Part shown: positions 1 through 6,990 of the stretch, one piece after another
Layout of the letters: the number at the start of each line of letters is the position of its first letter
How positions within the stretch are numbered: position 1 is the first letter of the stretch
From: an uncultured Spirochaetaceae bacterium
GTDB lineage: Bacteria > Spirochaetota > Spirochaetia > Treponematales > UBA12059
Reading direction: 5' to 3'
DNA: 9,591 nucleotides
Assembly: GCA_938004315.1 (NCBI GenBank)
Contig: CALKWG010000043.1
Span: 1-9,591 of the forward strand
Position numbers and translations under genes: made by a program
The notes under the pieces: model-generated
Told to the model about the DNA's origin: nothing
The model's input: only the letters and a program-made list of their open reading frames with translations
Databases searched by the model: none

Positions 1-734
1 GCTCTTGGGAGGCGATAGCCGGCTTGGCGCGCGAAGTACGGGAACGCGGCGAAGGCGATAGTCAGGCGTACCATGGCGGAGATGCGCGCGGGTACGGCGG
101 AGCGGACGCCCGGCTCGGCGGGGCAGAGGGAGCGCCGGGGGCTGCCGAGCGTATCGCCGATCGGCCCGTCGACGGCTTCCAAGCCTTCGGCCTCCGCTTC
201 AGGTACCTAGGCCAAGCCTTGGGCGTCTTCCTCGTCGCTGAAATGGATGGGGAGCTGCTACTCCTCGATCAACATGCGGCCCACGAGCGCATGCTCTATG
301 ACGAGCTCATGGCCGGCCGGGCTGTGTCGCAGGAGCTCCTCGTACCCCTAGTCTACGAGCCTGAATCGGACGCCGAGGATGAATACCTCGCTACGGTGGC
401 TCCTTCGCTCGAGGCCCTTGGTTTTAAGCTGAGGCGTGAGGGCTCATCCTGGCTCCTCGAGGCGGCGCCGGCCTTCCTCCCGGGCTCCAAGACGGGCGCC
501 GTCTTCGAGCTCCTGCGCGCCAAGCCCGAGCCCGGCGCGGTGGTCAAGGAGGCCGCGGCCAGGGCCGCCTGCCGCGCCGCGGTGATGGACGGCGACGCCT
601 TAGACGACGCGGCCGCGCGCGGGCTCATCGCCCGCGCGCTCGCCCTACCCGACCCGCACTGCCCCCACGGGCGGCCTATCTGGGTTCGCATGAGCAAGGC
701 CGAGCTCTATAAGGCGGTCAGGCGCACGGTATAG
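1..734 (+). CDS. mutL: DNA mismatch repair protein MutL, C-terminal part (5' end outside window)
   Basis: This is the C-terminal dimerisation and endonuclease part of MutL, which couples MutS mismatch recognition to strand nicking and excision in the cytoplasm. The reading frame is open from base 3 with no start needed, so the ATPase domain lies upstream. About 55 residues of Gly/Ala-rich linker precede the folded domain, which begins near base 180. The metal-binding motif DQHAAHE is encoded at 267-287, an ACR motif near 568-576, and a C-terminal CPHGRP motif at about 660-677. These three motifs mark the endonuclease-proficient MutL class, unlike E. coli MutL. In the DQHA(X)2E(X)4E signature the final Glu is Asp here, directly followed by Glu. 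The stop is TAG at 732-734, 40 bp from the end of the convergent TPR gene. The family call is secure; endonuclease activity is inferred. Confidence 0.93.
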   Translation, partial: SWEAIAGLAREVRERGEGDSQAYHGGDARGYGGADARLGGAEGAPGAAERIADRPVDGFQAFGLRFRYLGQALGVFLVAEMDGELLLLDQHAAHERMLYDELMAGRAVSQELLVPLVYEPESDAEDEYLATVAPSLEALGFKLRREGSSWLLEAAPAFLPGSKTGAVFELLRAKPEPGAVVKEAAARAACRAAVMDGDALDDAAARGLIARALALPDPHCPHGRPIWVRMSKAELYKAVRRTV

Positions 735-774
735 GCGGGCGACGGCCGAGCCCGACCGCCGCTTCTCGCTAGCC

Positions 775-2805
775 TTACAGCCCCGCCAGGATCACCTCGG
801 CTTCGGGGCGCTTGGTATAATCAGGTTTCTTAGATAGAAGCTCGTTAATCGTTCGCCTTGCCGCCGCCGACTCGCCCATGGAGACGTAGAGCTTGGCGAG
901 CTCGAACTGGGCGTCCCAGAGCGTAGGCTCGAGCTTAATGAGCTCAAGGTACGAGTCGCGCGCCTTCGCGGCGTCGCCGGCCTGCACGTAGGCGCGCGCC
1001 AGGTTGAAGCGGGTCGTCGCGTCCCGGGGCGAGAGGTTCAGGGCAAGTTCATAGTGGAACACGCTCTTATCGAAGAGGCCCTTGGCTCCGTAGGCGTTGC
1101 CGAGGTTGTTGTTGGCTTCGAGCGACTTCGGGTTGATCTTGTAGGCTTCGTCGAGCACGGCCAAGGCCCGATCGATGAAGCCCGACTCCAGGTAGAGCTT
1201 ACCCAAGTTGACGCGCGGGTCCTCGGCGCGCTTATCGAGCTCGGCGGCCTTGGCGTACGCGGCGACGGCGGCGTCCAGGTCGCCTACGCGCTCGGCCGAG
1301 AGGCCCAGCTGATAATGGTAGAGCGCGTTGGCGGGAGCCAGCTCCACGGCGCGCCGGGCCAAGGCCAGGGCCTCGGGAGCCTTACCCAGGTCGTACTTCA
1401 CCTTCGCCAGGTTATAGGTGGTGGTCGCGTCGCTCGCCTGGGCCAAGGCGCGCTCGAAGGAGCGCTCGGCGTCGGCCAAGCGCCCCTGGGACACCTGCAC
1501 CTCGCCTAAGCGCCGTAGGGCCGTCAGGTTATTCGCGTCGAAGGACAGGGCGCTGTTGAAGGCCGCGGCGGCGCCGGCTAGGTCGTTCCTGGACTGCAGG
1601 ATGATGCCGGTCTGCACGTGGGCCAGGACGTAATCGGGCTTGAGCTCGGTCGCGCGCCTGAAGGCGGTCAAGGCCGAGGCGTTATTATTCAGGGCCCTGA
1701 AGGTCATGCCCAGGTTATAGAAGGCCGGTTCGTAGCGTGGGTTCAAGCGCGTGGTGACCGACTCGAAGGCTCGCCTAGCCTCCTCGAACTTGCGGACGTT
1801 GAAGTAGGCCCGGCCGAGCTCGAAGGCGTAGAGGAACTCGTTGGGATCGAGCTTTACGGCCTGCTCCAGGGACGCCAGGGCCTGATCGGGTAGCTTGGCG
1901 TCGTTGTAAATCTTAGACAGCGTATAATGGGGCCGCGCGGTCGCGGGGTCGGTCGGGGCTAGCCGTATGGCCTCCTGGGCGGCGCGCTGGGCCTGCTTGA
2001 TCGACTCGACGCCGCCTGAGCTCTCGGGCGCCAGCTTGTAGCCGTCGTAATAGCCTTCGGCGATATCCGCCCAGGTTTGCGAGGCGAATTTCGGCTCGCC
2101 GGAGGGGAGCATGCCCGTGGCCTTGTCGAAGTTGTCCTTGGCCTTGGGATAGTCTCCCGTCTTGGACGCGTCGCGCCCTTGCTTGACGAGGGCGTTGACC
2201 GCCTCCATCTGGGCGCGAAGCTCGGCGTTCGCCTTGGCTAGGGCCTCCTCCTGGGCCCGTCGGCGGGCGGCCTCCGCATCGGCCTCCGCCTTGGCGCGCG
2301 CCTCCTCCTCGGCTTTCTTGGCGGCGGCCTCCGCCGCAGCCTGGGCCGCGGCCTGGTCGGCGGCCGCGCGCTGCTGGGCGGCGGTCGCGGCCGCTGAGCT
2401 CCCGCCCGAGCCGGACGCGGCCCCGGCGGCGACGCTGCTAGCGGTGCGCTCGAGGCTTCGGCCCAGCTGATCGAGGCTTTGGGCGAGGGCCTGGGTATCG
2501 ACCGGCGAGCCCGCCGCTGCGTCCTGCCCGCCCTGGGCGGCCTTCGCCGCCTTGCCGGCCAGGGCTTCGTCTCTGAGGGCCCGCGCGTCGGCGTCGTTAA
2601 CATCCTTAATGATAAGCCTATCGAGCAGGTCTAAGGCGCGGTCGAAATCGCCGCGCTCGATGTACTCGCGGGCCAGGGCGAGCATATTAGCGCGCTCCCG
2701 GCCGCCGCCTCCCGACAGGACTAAGGCGAGGCTTCCGCCTAACACGACGAGCGCTAGGACGACGGCTCCGCCTATGATCAACGCTTTCTTGGTCTTGCTA
2801 TCCAT
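775..2805 (-). CDS. Membrane-anchored TPR-repeat protein with Ala-rich coiled coil
   Basis: The product is 676 aa from the ATG at 2803-2805. A Lys-rich start (DSKTKK) precedes one hydrophobic segment at about residues 8-30, then a Gly/Arg turn. By the positive-inside rule this suggests an N-in anchor with the bulk outside the inner membrane. A short TPR-like helical pair lies at about 37-67, an Ala/Glu/Lys/Arg-rich coiled-coil stretch at about 140-205, and about eleven TPR units from about 290 to 662 (repeated x-L-G-x-x-Y and A-L-x-L-x-P patterns). TPR arrays bind proteins and have no catalytic residues, so this is probably a scaffold or assembly factor in the envelope. An in-frame ATG at 2812-2814 would add three residues, but its only AGG touches the ATG; the same AGG sits 9 nt before the chosen start. 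The gene lies downstream of another TPR gene on the same strand after a 107-bp gap. The exact role is unknown. Confidence 0.85.
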   Translation of the reverse strand: MDSKTKKALIIGGAVVLALVVLGGSLALVLSGGGGRERANMLALAREYIERGDFDRALDLLDRLIIKDVNDADARALRDEALAGKAAKAAQGGQDAAAGSPVDTQALAQSLDQLGRSLERTASSVAAGAASGSGGSSAAATAAQQRAAADQAAAQAAAEAAAKKAEEEARAKAEADAEAARRRAQEEALAKANAELRAQMEAVNALVKQGRDASKTGDYPKAKDNFDKATGMLPSGEPKFASQTWADIAEGYYDGYKLAPESSGGVESIKQAQRAAQEAIRLAPTDPATARPHYTLSKIYNDAKLPDQALASLEQAVKLDPNEFLYAFELGRAYFNVRKFEEARRAFESVTTRLNPRYEPAFYNLGMTFRALNNNASALTAFRRATELKPDYVLAHVQTGIILQSRNDLAGAAAAFNSALSFDANNLTALRRLGEVQVSQGRLADAERSFERALAQASDATTTYNLAKVKYDLGKAPEALALARRAVELAPANALYHYQLGLSAERVGDLDAAVAAYAKAAELDKRAEDPRVNLGKLYLESGFIDRALAVLDEAYKINPKSLEANNNLGNAYGAKGLFDKSVFHYELALNLSPRDATTRFNLARAYVQAGDAAKARDSYLELIKLEPTLWDAQFELAKLYVSMGESAAARRTINELLSKKPDYTKRPEAEVILAGL

Positions 2806-2845
2806 GCGATACATCCTATCATCGAGCCGGGCTCAGGGTCTGCAT

Positions 2846-2876
2846 ACTATAACGAACGAAAGGTGAATAAGGTCAC
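2846..2876 (-). promoter_or_regulatory. Weak candidate promoter for the 676-aa TPR gene
   Basis: On the minus strand TATAGT (5/6 to TATAAT) lies at 2851-2846 and GTGACC (4/6 to TTGACA) at 2876-2871, with a 19-nt spacer. This is about 40 bp upstream of the TPR gene start. The spacer is longer than ideal, so the gene may equally be read through from the upstream TPR gene. Confidence 0.3.
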
Positions 2877-2877
2877 C
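2862..2877. repeat. Short inverted repeat GGTGA-N6-TCACC
   Basis: A perfect 5-bp inverted repeat (GGTGA at 2862-2866, TCACC at 2873-2877) with a 6-bp AT-rich centre overlaps the candidate -35 box of the minus-strand promoter. The shape fits a small operator, but arms this short can occur by chance. No regulator is assigned. Confidence 0.25.
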
Positions 2878-2912
2878 GTCCTACGCGTTGCCATAAGTAG
2901 GGAAGGCGCCGC

Positions 2913-3623
2913 TCAATCGTCCAACGAAAGCTCGTCGTCGTAGCCCTCGAGCGCGCCCGAGCCGGCGGAGAGGCTAGTCGTCGACTCGGCCGTTAGCCGT
3001 AAGGACTCGGCCACGGCGTCCTGGAGGGCCTTCCGGGCGGCCTCCTCGGCCAGTCGCTTAGCCTCCTCCAAGGCCTTGAGCCGCTCCGCCTCCGCCGCCC
3101 GTTGGCCCAGGAGCTCGAGGAGCCGCCTGATCTCCGCGGACTGGTCCGCGTCGGGGGCCAGGGACAGGTAGGCCGAATAGTCGGAGACGGCGCCGGCCTG
3201 GTCGCCGGTCCGCATCTTGGCGTTGGCGCGGTTGAGGTAGGCCGGGGCGTAGTCGCCGCGCGCGGCCAGCGCCTGGTCGTAGCTTTCGACGGCGAAGCTA
3301 TTGCGCCCCAGGGCGAAGAAGGAGTTGGCTATGTTGAAGTGGAAGACGTGGCGCTCTGGCCCGCCCATGGCCAGGCCGCGCCTGAAGGCCGCTATCGCGT
3401 CCTCCCAACGGCCCAGCTGCTGGTAGCAAACCCCCAGGTACAGGTGGGTTCGCTCGGCCGCGCCGGGCTCGCGCGCGGCGGCCTCGAGGAGGCTCAGGGC
3501 CTCCTGCGGTTTGTTCTCCATGAACAACCTTACGCCGCGCTCGGCCAGGTCGGAGGCCCAGGCAGCCTGGGCCAGCGACAAGGCCACGGCGACGACGGCT
3601 ACTATCCTAGCGACTCTCGGCAT
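2913..3623 (-). CDS. Secreted TPR-repeat protein with acidic C-terminus
   Basis: The product is 236 aa. I start it at the ATG at 3621-3623 because GGGGAG lies 5 nt upstream and because residues 1-23 then form a good type I signal peptide: MPR, a hydrophobic core, and a cleavage site after AWA. A longer in-frame reading from 3686 would bury this signal behind 21 poorly supported residues. Mature residues from about 25 to 158 form about four TPR helix pairs. Residues about 165-212 are Ala/Glu/Arg/Lys-rich and probably coiled coil. The protein ends in an acidic tail (EGYDDELSLDD). There is no lipobox Cys, so it is expected to be periplasmic and soluble. It is probably transcribed with the TPR gene 107 bp downstream. 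A role as adaptor or assembly factor is inferred from the fold only. Confidence 0.82.
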   Translation of the reverse strand: MPRVARIVAVVAVALSLAQAAWASDLAERGVRLFMENKPQEALSLLEAAAREPGAAERTHLYLGVCYQQLGRWEDAIAAFRRGLAMGGPERHVFHFNIANSFFALGRNSFAVESYDQALAARGDYAPAYLNRANAKMRTGDQAGAVSDYSAYLSLAPDADQSAEIRRLLELLGQRAAEAERLKALEEAKRLAEEAARKALQDAVAESLRLTAESTTSLSAGSGALEGYDDELSLDD

Positions 3624-3628
3624 CTTAG

Positions 3629-3634
3629 CTCCCC
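3629..3634 (-). promoter_or_regulatory. Ribosome binding site that fixes the start of the secreted TPR gene
   Basis: GGGGAG on the minus strand ends 5 nt before the ATG at 3623. It supports the internal start that exposes the signal peptide over the 21-residue longer reading. Confidence 0.7.
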
Positions 3635-3660
3635 GCGCCTTGCATGGATTCTCGGCGCCG

Positions 3661-3682
3661 AATAGTATAGTATAGAATAATA
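3661..3682. promoter_or_regulatory. AT-rich divergent promoter region with TATAG tandem repeats
   Basis: This 22-bp AT-rich island sits in GC-rich surroundings between two divergent TPR genes. On the minus strand TATACT occurs twice in overlap (3669-3664 and 3674-3669). On the plus strand TAGAAT lies at 3673-3678. Each is a 5/6 match to TATAAT. I see no good -35 box on either side, so the start sites are uncertain, but the island is the only plausible promoter for both directions. Confidence 0.5.
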
Positions 3683-3730
3683 CCACGGCGTGGGCGCCTC
3701 GGCGCGCCGGGCCGGACTAAAGGTTGGTAC

Positions 3731-5101
3731 ATGTCCGCAATCGTCGTCCTTATTATACTTTTCGGCATCGCGGTAAGCGTCCTCGCGTTTTTCTTGATCC
3801 GCATGATCGTTATGCCGCGCAAGCTATCGGCGGTCATGGATATGGTCAAGCAGGGACGGACGCAGGCCGCCGCCAAGGCCGTCAAGGCCATACTGAGCAA
3901 GGAACCGCGTAACGCCGCCGCTCATTATTATATGGGCAAAATATACCTCGCCGAGAGCAAGGCGGAGCTCGCCCTCATGGAGCTTAAAGCGGTCAACGAC
4001 ATAGGTCAGTTCGACGAGATACCGGAGGCCGAGTTCAGGCGGCTCATCGCGGGCCTCTACGAGCGCTTTAATCAACTCGAAGAGGCGCTTAAAGAGTATA
4101 TCATGCTCTCTAAGTCGGAGCCGAACAACGCCGACTACTACTACCACTGCGCCAGGCTCTTCGACGAGCGCGGCAAGGCCGACGTAGCGGTCAAGTACGC
4201 CAGGAAGTCGATAGAACTCGACCCGCGCCACGGCAAGGCCCACTTTCAGCTCGGCTTGATCCTGTTCAAAACCAAGCACCCGCTCGAAGCCCGGGCGGAG
4301 TTCGAGCTAGCCTTGAAGCACGACCCGTCGAACTACGATACCTACTATTACCTGGGCAAGCTCCTTAAGGAGTCCAACGACTATACCGCCGCCCTGCTCT
4401 GCTTCGAACGGGCGCAGAAGAGCCCCGCGTTCAAAGTTAAGGCCCTCGTGGAGCGCGGCGGCACCTATATGAGCCAGGGTTCGCACGAGAACGCCGTCAT
4501 CGAGCTCGAGCGCGCCATCAAGTTCATCAAGGATGAGGGCTCTACCGAGGCGCTGTACGGCCGCTACTTCCTATCGCTGTGCTACGAGAAGCTCAAGCAG
4601 ATCGACAAGGCCATCGAACAGTGGGAGAAGATCTACTCCCGCAAGCCCCAGTTCCGCGACGTGGCCGAGAAGCTGACCCATTACCAGGAATACCGCGCCG
4701 ACGACTCCATGAAGGACTACCTGACGGCCGGGCGCGAGGAGTTCCTGGACATCTGCAAGGCCATCGCGAACAACGCGCTGACCCTGTCGGTGCGCGACGT
4801 CATGGAGACGCCCAACGGCGTCGACTTCATCGCCGTGGAGAACGACTCCGATAAATGGCTGGGCACCAAGAAGATGCCCAGGCTCCTGCGCTTCCTACGC
4901 GTCTCCGAGTCCCTGGACGAATCGTCGGTCAGGGCGCTCCTAGACAATATGAAAAAGCTGGCCATCGTGCGCGGGTCCATCATCTCCAGCTCGTCATTCA
5001 GCCGTAGCGCTACTGAGTTCGCTGAGAACCGCCCCGTCGAGCTCTACAACAAGGAACAGCTCGCCGAGCTCCTTAAGAAGGCGTCATCGGGCCAGAAATG
5101 A
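3731..5101 (+). CDS. Membrane-anchored TPR protein with degenerate Mrr/REase-like C-terminal domain
   Basis: The product is 456 aa. A hydrophobic segment at about residues 3-25 is followed by basic residues (R24, R30, K31), which suggests the rest faces the cytoplasm. About seven TPR units run from about 33 to 315. From about 333 the sequence leaves the TPR pattern. It then has a helix (EEFLDICKAI), a GVDFIAVE strand segment at 363-370, and a final SSSSFSRSATEFAENRPVEL segment at 419-438. This order resembles the Mrr-type restriction-endonuclease fold, where a G-x-D strand is followed by an E/Q-x-K strand. Here the second motif reads E370-N-D372, without the catalytic Lys, so the domain is probably inactive and may bind nucleic acid or protein. 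AAAGG lies 7 nt before the ATG. The end overlaps the next gene by ATGA. The TPR part is clear; the nuclease-like part is pattern-based. Confidence 0.85.
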   Translation: MSAIVVLIILFGIAVSVLAFFLIRMIVMPRKLSAVMDMVKQGRTQAAAKAVKAILSKEPRNAAAHYYMGKIYLAESKAELALMELKAVNDIGQFDEIPEAEFRRLIAGLYERFNQLEEALKEYIMLSKSEPNNADYYYHCARLFDERGKADVAVKYARKSIELDPRHGKAHFQLGLILFKTKHPLEARAEFELALKHDPSNYDTYYYLGKLLKESNDYTAALLCFERAQKSPAFKVKALVERGGTYMSQGSHENAVIELERAIKFIKDEGSTEALYGRYFLSLCYEKLKQIDKAIEQWEKIYSRKPQFRDVAEKLTHYQEYRADDSMKDYLTAGREEFLDICKAIANNALTLSVRDVMETPNGVDFIAVENDSDKWLGTKKMPRLLRFLRVSESLDESSVRALLDNMKKLAIVRGSIISSSSFSRSATEFAENRPVELYNKEQLAELLKKASSGQK

Positions 5102-5763
5102 AGCTGCTCTGCGTCTCCGACGAGGTCGACCCGCTCGTCTACTCGCCCAGGATACGCGAGCGCTTCGGCGACGTGGACGCCGTCCTGGCCGCGGGCGATC
5201 TGCCGATGGAGTACGTCTCCTACATCGTCACGCTCCTCAACAAGCCGCTGTTCTTCGTCTTCGGCAACCATAACCTGGTCGACCTGCCGTATTATCGGCC
5301 GCGTCAGCACCATCTCAGGCACGAGGAGCCCCCGCGCGACCGGGCCTGGGGCGGCTGCTACGTCGGCTTCAAGGTCCGGCGAGAGGCGGGGCTGATCGTG
5401 ATGGGCCTCGGCGGCTCGCTGCGCTATAACGACGGGCTCAACCAGTATAGCCAGCTCGGGATGTGGCTGCGGGCCCTGGCCCTGACGCCCGCGCTTATCT
5501 ATAATCGCCTGCGCTACGGGCGCTACTTGGACGTGCTCCTGACCCACGCGCCGCCCAAGGGCATCCATGACCGGGACGACCCCTGCCATAAAGGCTTCGA
5601 GGCCTTCCTCTGGATCATGAGGGTCTTTAAGCCGCGCTACCTCGTGCACGGCCACGTTCACCTGTACGACTCGAACGAACGGCGCGCCACGCGCTATAAG
5701 GAGACCGACGTGGTTAACGCGTACGGGCACTATATAATCCGAGGGGACGACGAACTTGTCTGA
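5098..5763 (+). CDS. Calcineurin-like metallophosphoesterase
   Basis: The product is 221 aa and has the metallophosphoesterase motif series: SDEVD at 7-11, GD at 33-34, GNHN at 56-59, TH at 149-150 and GHVH at 185-188. These residues normally bind two metal ions for phosphoester hydrolysis. Motif I is normally D-x-H but reads D8-E-V10 here, and the usual Asp/Glu of GNH(D/E) is Asn59. Loss of the motif I His is seen in some sub-families. A GLGGS-x-x-Y segment (103-110) lies between the motifs. There is no signal peptide, so it is cytoplasmic. The ATG overlaps the previous stop (ATGA), and there is no close ribosome binding site, which suggests translational coupling to the TPR gene. The substrate cannot be told from sequence; cyclic nucleotide, nucleic-acid and protein phosphatases all occur in this fold. 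Confidence 0.88.
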   Translation: MKLLCVSDEVDPLVYSPRIRERFGDVDAVLAAGDLPMEYVSYIVTLLNKPLFFVFGNHNLVDLPYYRPRQHHLRHEEPPRDRAWGGCYVGFKVRREAGLIVMGLGGSLRYNDGLNQYSQLGMWLRALALTPALIYNRLRYGRYLDVLLTHAPPKGIHDRDDPCHKGFEAFLWIMRVFKPRYLVHGHVHLYDSNERRATRYKETDVVNAYGHYIIRGDDELV

Positions 5764-6652
5764 TCACTTTTCGGCCATGGCCGACAACGATTTTTCAAAG
5801 GCGCGGATGCGCGAGCTCCTCTTTAGGGTCGCCGGCTTCCTCGTCCCGGGGCAACGCCAGCTCCTGGGCCTCGAGGAGGTCATGGCGGTCATCAAGCCGA
5901 AGTCCGAAGCGTATCGGGGGGTCATACCGGTCCCGGTGGACCGTATCGTCGGCTCGGAGGGCCGCTACCGCGACTTCGCCCGAGGCTTCCTGCCCAAGCA
6001 CGACCACCTGCGGCCCCGTTGGGTGCGGGTGGACCTGGCCCACTACAAGGACATCCCCCTGCCCCCCGTGCGGCTCTACGAGCTCGGCGGCGCGTACTTC
6101 GTCCGCGACGGCAACCATCGCGTCTCGGTCGCCAAGATGAAGGGCGCGGCCGAGATCGACGCCGAGGTCATCAGCCTGAGCTCGGAGATACGCATCGAGC
6201 CGGATATGACCATCGAGGAGCTGAAGAAGGCGGTGACCGCCTACGAAAAGGCCCAGTTCTACGAGCATACCCGCTTCGGCGAGCTCACCGGGGATACGGA
6301 GCTCGACTTCAGCAGCCCCGGCCGCTACGACGAGATCATGGAGCACATCGCCACGCACAAGTACTATATCAACGAAGGTTCGAGCGCAGAAATCAGCATG
6401 GACGAGGCCATTATCTCCTGGTACGAGAAGGTATATAAGCCGATCGCCGATACCATCCGCGCCGACAGGTTGGCCCAGCGCTTCCCCGGACGTACGACGA
6501 GCGACCTCTATGCCTATATCGTCAAGCATTGGGGCACGCTCAAGAAGCGCTACGGCCTTCAGCTCCCTGCGGCCGAGGCGGCTCGGGACTTCTCGGCCCG
6601 CTACGGCAAGGATTTCTGGCAGCGCGTCAAGACCTTCATCACCGGCGTCTAG
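5756..6652 (+). CDS. ParB/sulfiredoxin-like fold protein of unknown function
   Basis: The product is 298 aa from a TTG at 5756-5758, which overlaps the phosphoesterase gene by 8 bp and has GAGGGG 9 nt upstream. The next in-frame ATG (5777) has no ribosome binding site. Residues about 55-140 resemble the ParB/sulfiredoxin core: an IPVPVDRIVGS entry, a conserved RW pair at 88-89, a PPVRLYELGG strand, then DGNHRVSVAK at 118-127. The last of these corresponds to the ParB box (GxHRxxA) seen in ParB, KorB and DUF4032-like proteins. The C-terminal 150 residues are helical with several aromatic positions (LYAYIVKHWG at 251-260). No helix-turn-helix of classic ParB is evident, so chromosome partitioning is unlikely. 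A nucleotide- or nucleic-acid-related role next to the nuclease-like TPR protein and the phosphoesterase is inferred. No terminator is seen after the gene. Confidence 0.78.
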   Translation: MSDHFSAMADNDFSKARMRELLFRVAGFLVPGQRQLLGLEEVMAVIKPKSEAYRGVIPVPVDRIVGSEGRYRDFARGFLPKHDHLRPRWVRVDLAHYKDIPLPPVRLYELGGAYFVRDGNHRVSVAKMKGAAEIDAEVISLSSEIRIEPDMTIEELKKAVTAYEKAQFYEHTRFGELTGDTELDFSSPGRYDEIMEHIATHKYYINEGSSAEISMDEAIISWYEKVYKPIADTIRADRLAQRFPGRTTSDLYAYIVKHWGTLKKRYGLQLPAAEAARDFSARYGKDFWQRVKTFITGV

Positions 6653-6684
6653 GACGGCGACCCAGGCGGCCGGGTGCGGCGTCG

Positions 6685-6714
6685 TTGACATACACGGCTC
6701 TTGTGGTCTATTTT
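6685..6714 (+). promoter_or_regulatory. Sigma-70-type promoter for the zinc-ribbon gene
   Basis: A perfect TTGACA at 6685-6690 is followed after 18 nt by TATTTT at 6709-6714 (4/6). Transcription would start near 6721, leaving a leader of about 80 nt before the ATG at 6801. Confidence 0.65.
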
Positions 6715-6740
6715 CCTCGGGATATTACGCATGATGCGAG

Positions 6741-6786
6741 CGCCGCACGACATGGCGGCGTTACCACCGGCAGCCTCGGGCGCCGG
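6741..6786 (+). promoter_or_regulatory. Structured 5' leader of the zinc-ribbon gene
   Basis: Two hairpins can be drawn in the leader. CGCCGC (6741-6746) pairs with GCGGCG (6755-6760) over an 8-nt loop, and CCGGC (6767-6771) pairs with GCCGG (6782-6786) over a 10-nt loop. The second ends just before the AAGGAG ribosome binding site at 6789-6794. This could be a protein-binding leader, as for several ribosomal-protein genes, or simple GC-rich structure. Confidence 0.35.
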
Positions 6787-6800
6787 ATAAGGAGCTCACG

Positions 6801-6971
6801 ATGGGACAGGTAAGTAAGAACGCGCGTACCTCGAGCACGACCCACCGCTTCTACTGCCCCTGCGGCGGGGAAGTGAAGATGAAGACCCTCTTCGAAGACG
6901 GCAAGGTCAAGAACGTCGCCGAGTGCGAGAAGTGCAAGCGCGCCGAGCGTCGGCCGAGCGATTTTAACTAA
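6801..6971 (+). CDS. Small zinc-ribbon protein, L31-like cysteine pattern
   Basis: The product is 56 aa from an ATG preceded by AAGGAG at 6-nt spacing. Four cysteines form CPCGG (C19, C21) and CEKC (C42, C45), a compact zinc ribbon with 20 residues between the pairs. The rest is rich in Lys/Arg, as expected for an RNA- or ribosome-binding protein. Ribosomal protein L31 has a similar CxCG...CxxC arrangement with slightly shorter spacing. The usual L31 N-terminus (HPxY) and C-terminal basic motif are not seen, so I do not call it L31. The gene has its own promoter and a strong terminator 20 bp after its stop, and stands next to rpsT. That fits a separately controlled, translation-related factor. 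The reading frame and signals are convincing; the function is not known. Confidence 0.82.
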   Translation: MGQVSKNARTSSTTHRFYCPCGGEVKMKTLFEDGKVKNVAECEKCKRAERRPSDFN

Positions 6972-6990
6972 ATCGCCCCGCGTTCAGTAT

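Noticed and set aside
1..12. Possible adapter remnant at the left end (GCTCTT)
   Set aside because: Only six bases agree with the adapter before it diverges, and the MutL frame is open through it; chance is sufficient.
735..774. Inverted repeat CGGGC/GCCCG (736-740 and 750-754) between mutL and the convergent TPR gene as a terminator
   Set aside because: The stem is only 5 bp and there is no T-run on either side; too weak to annotate.
2162..2603. Ala/Ser- and Arg/Pro-rich frames across the coiled-coil segment of the large TPR gene
   Set aside because: They are shadows of the Ala-rich coding repeat in other frames; extreme composition and no ribosome binding sites.
3102..3665. 187-aa plus-strand frame opposite the secreted TPR gene
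   Set aside because: It is antisense to a gene with a signal peptide and TPR repeats, and has no supported start or motifs.
5044..5730. 228-aa minus-strand open frame opposite the metallophosphoesterase
   Set aside because: The plus strand carries the full metallophosphoesterase motif set; the antisense frame is a GC-driven shadow.
5795..6691. 298-aa minus-strand open frame opposite the ParB-like gene
   Set aside because: It mirrors the real gene in a GC-rich region, has low-complexity composition and no recognisable motif; the plus-strand frame has the ParB-like motif and is coupled to its neighbour.
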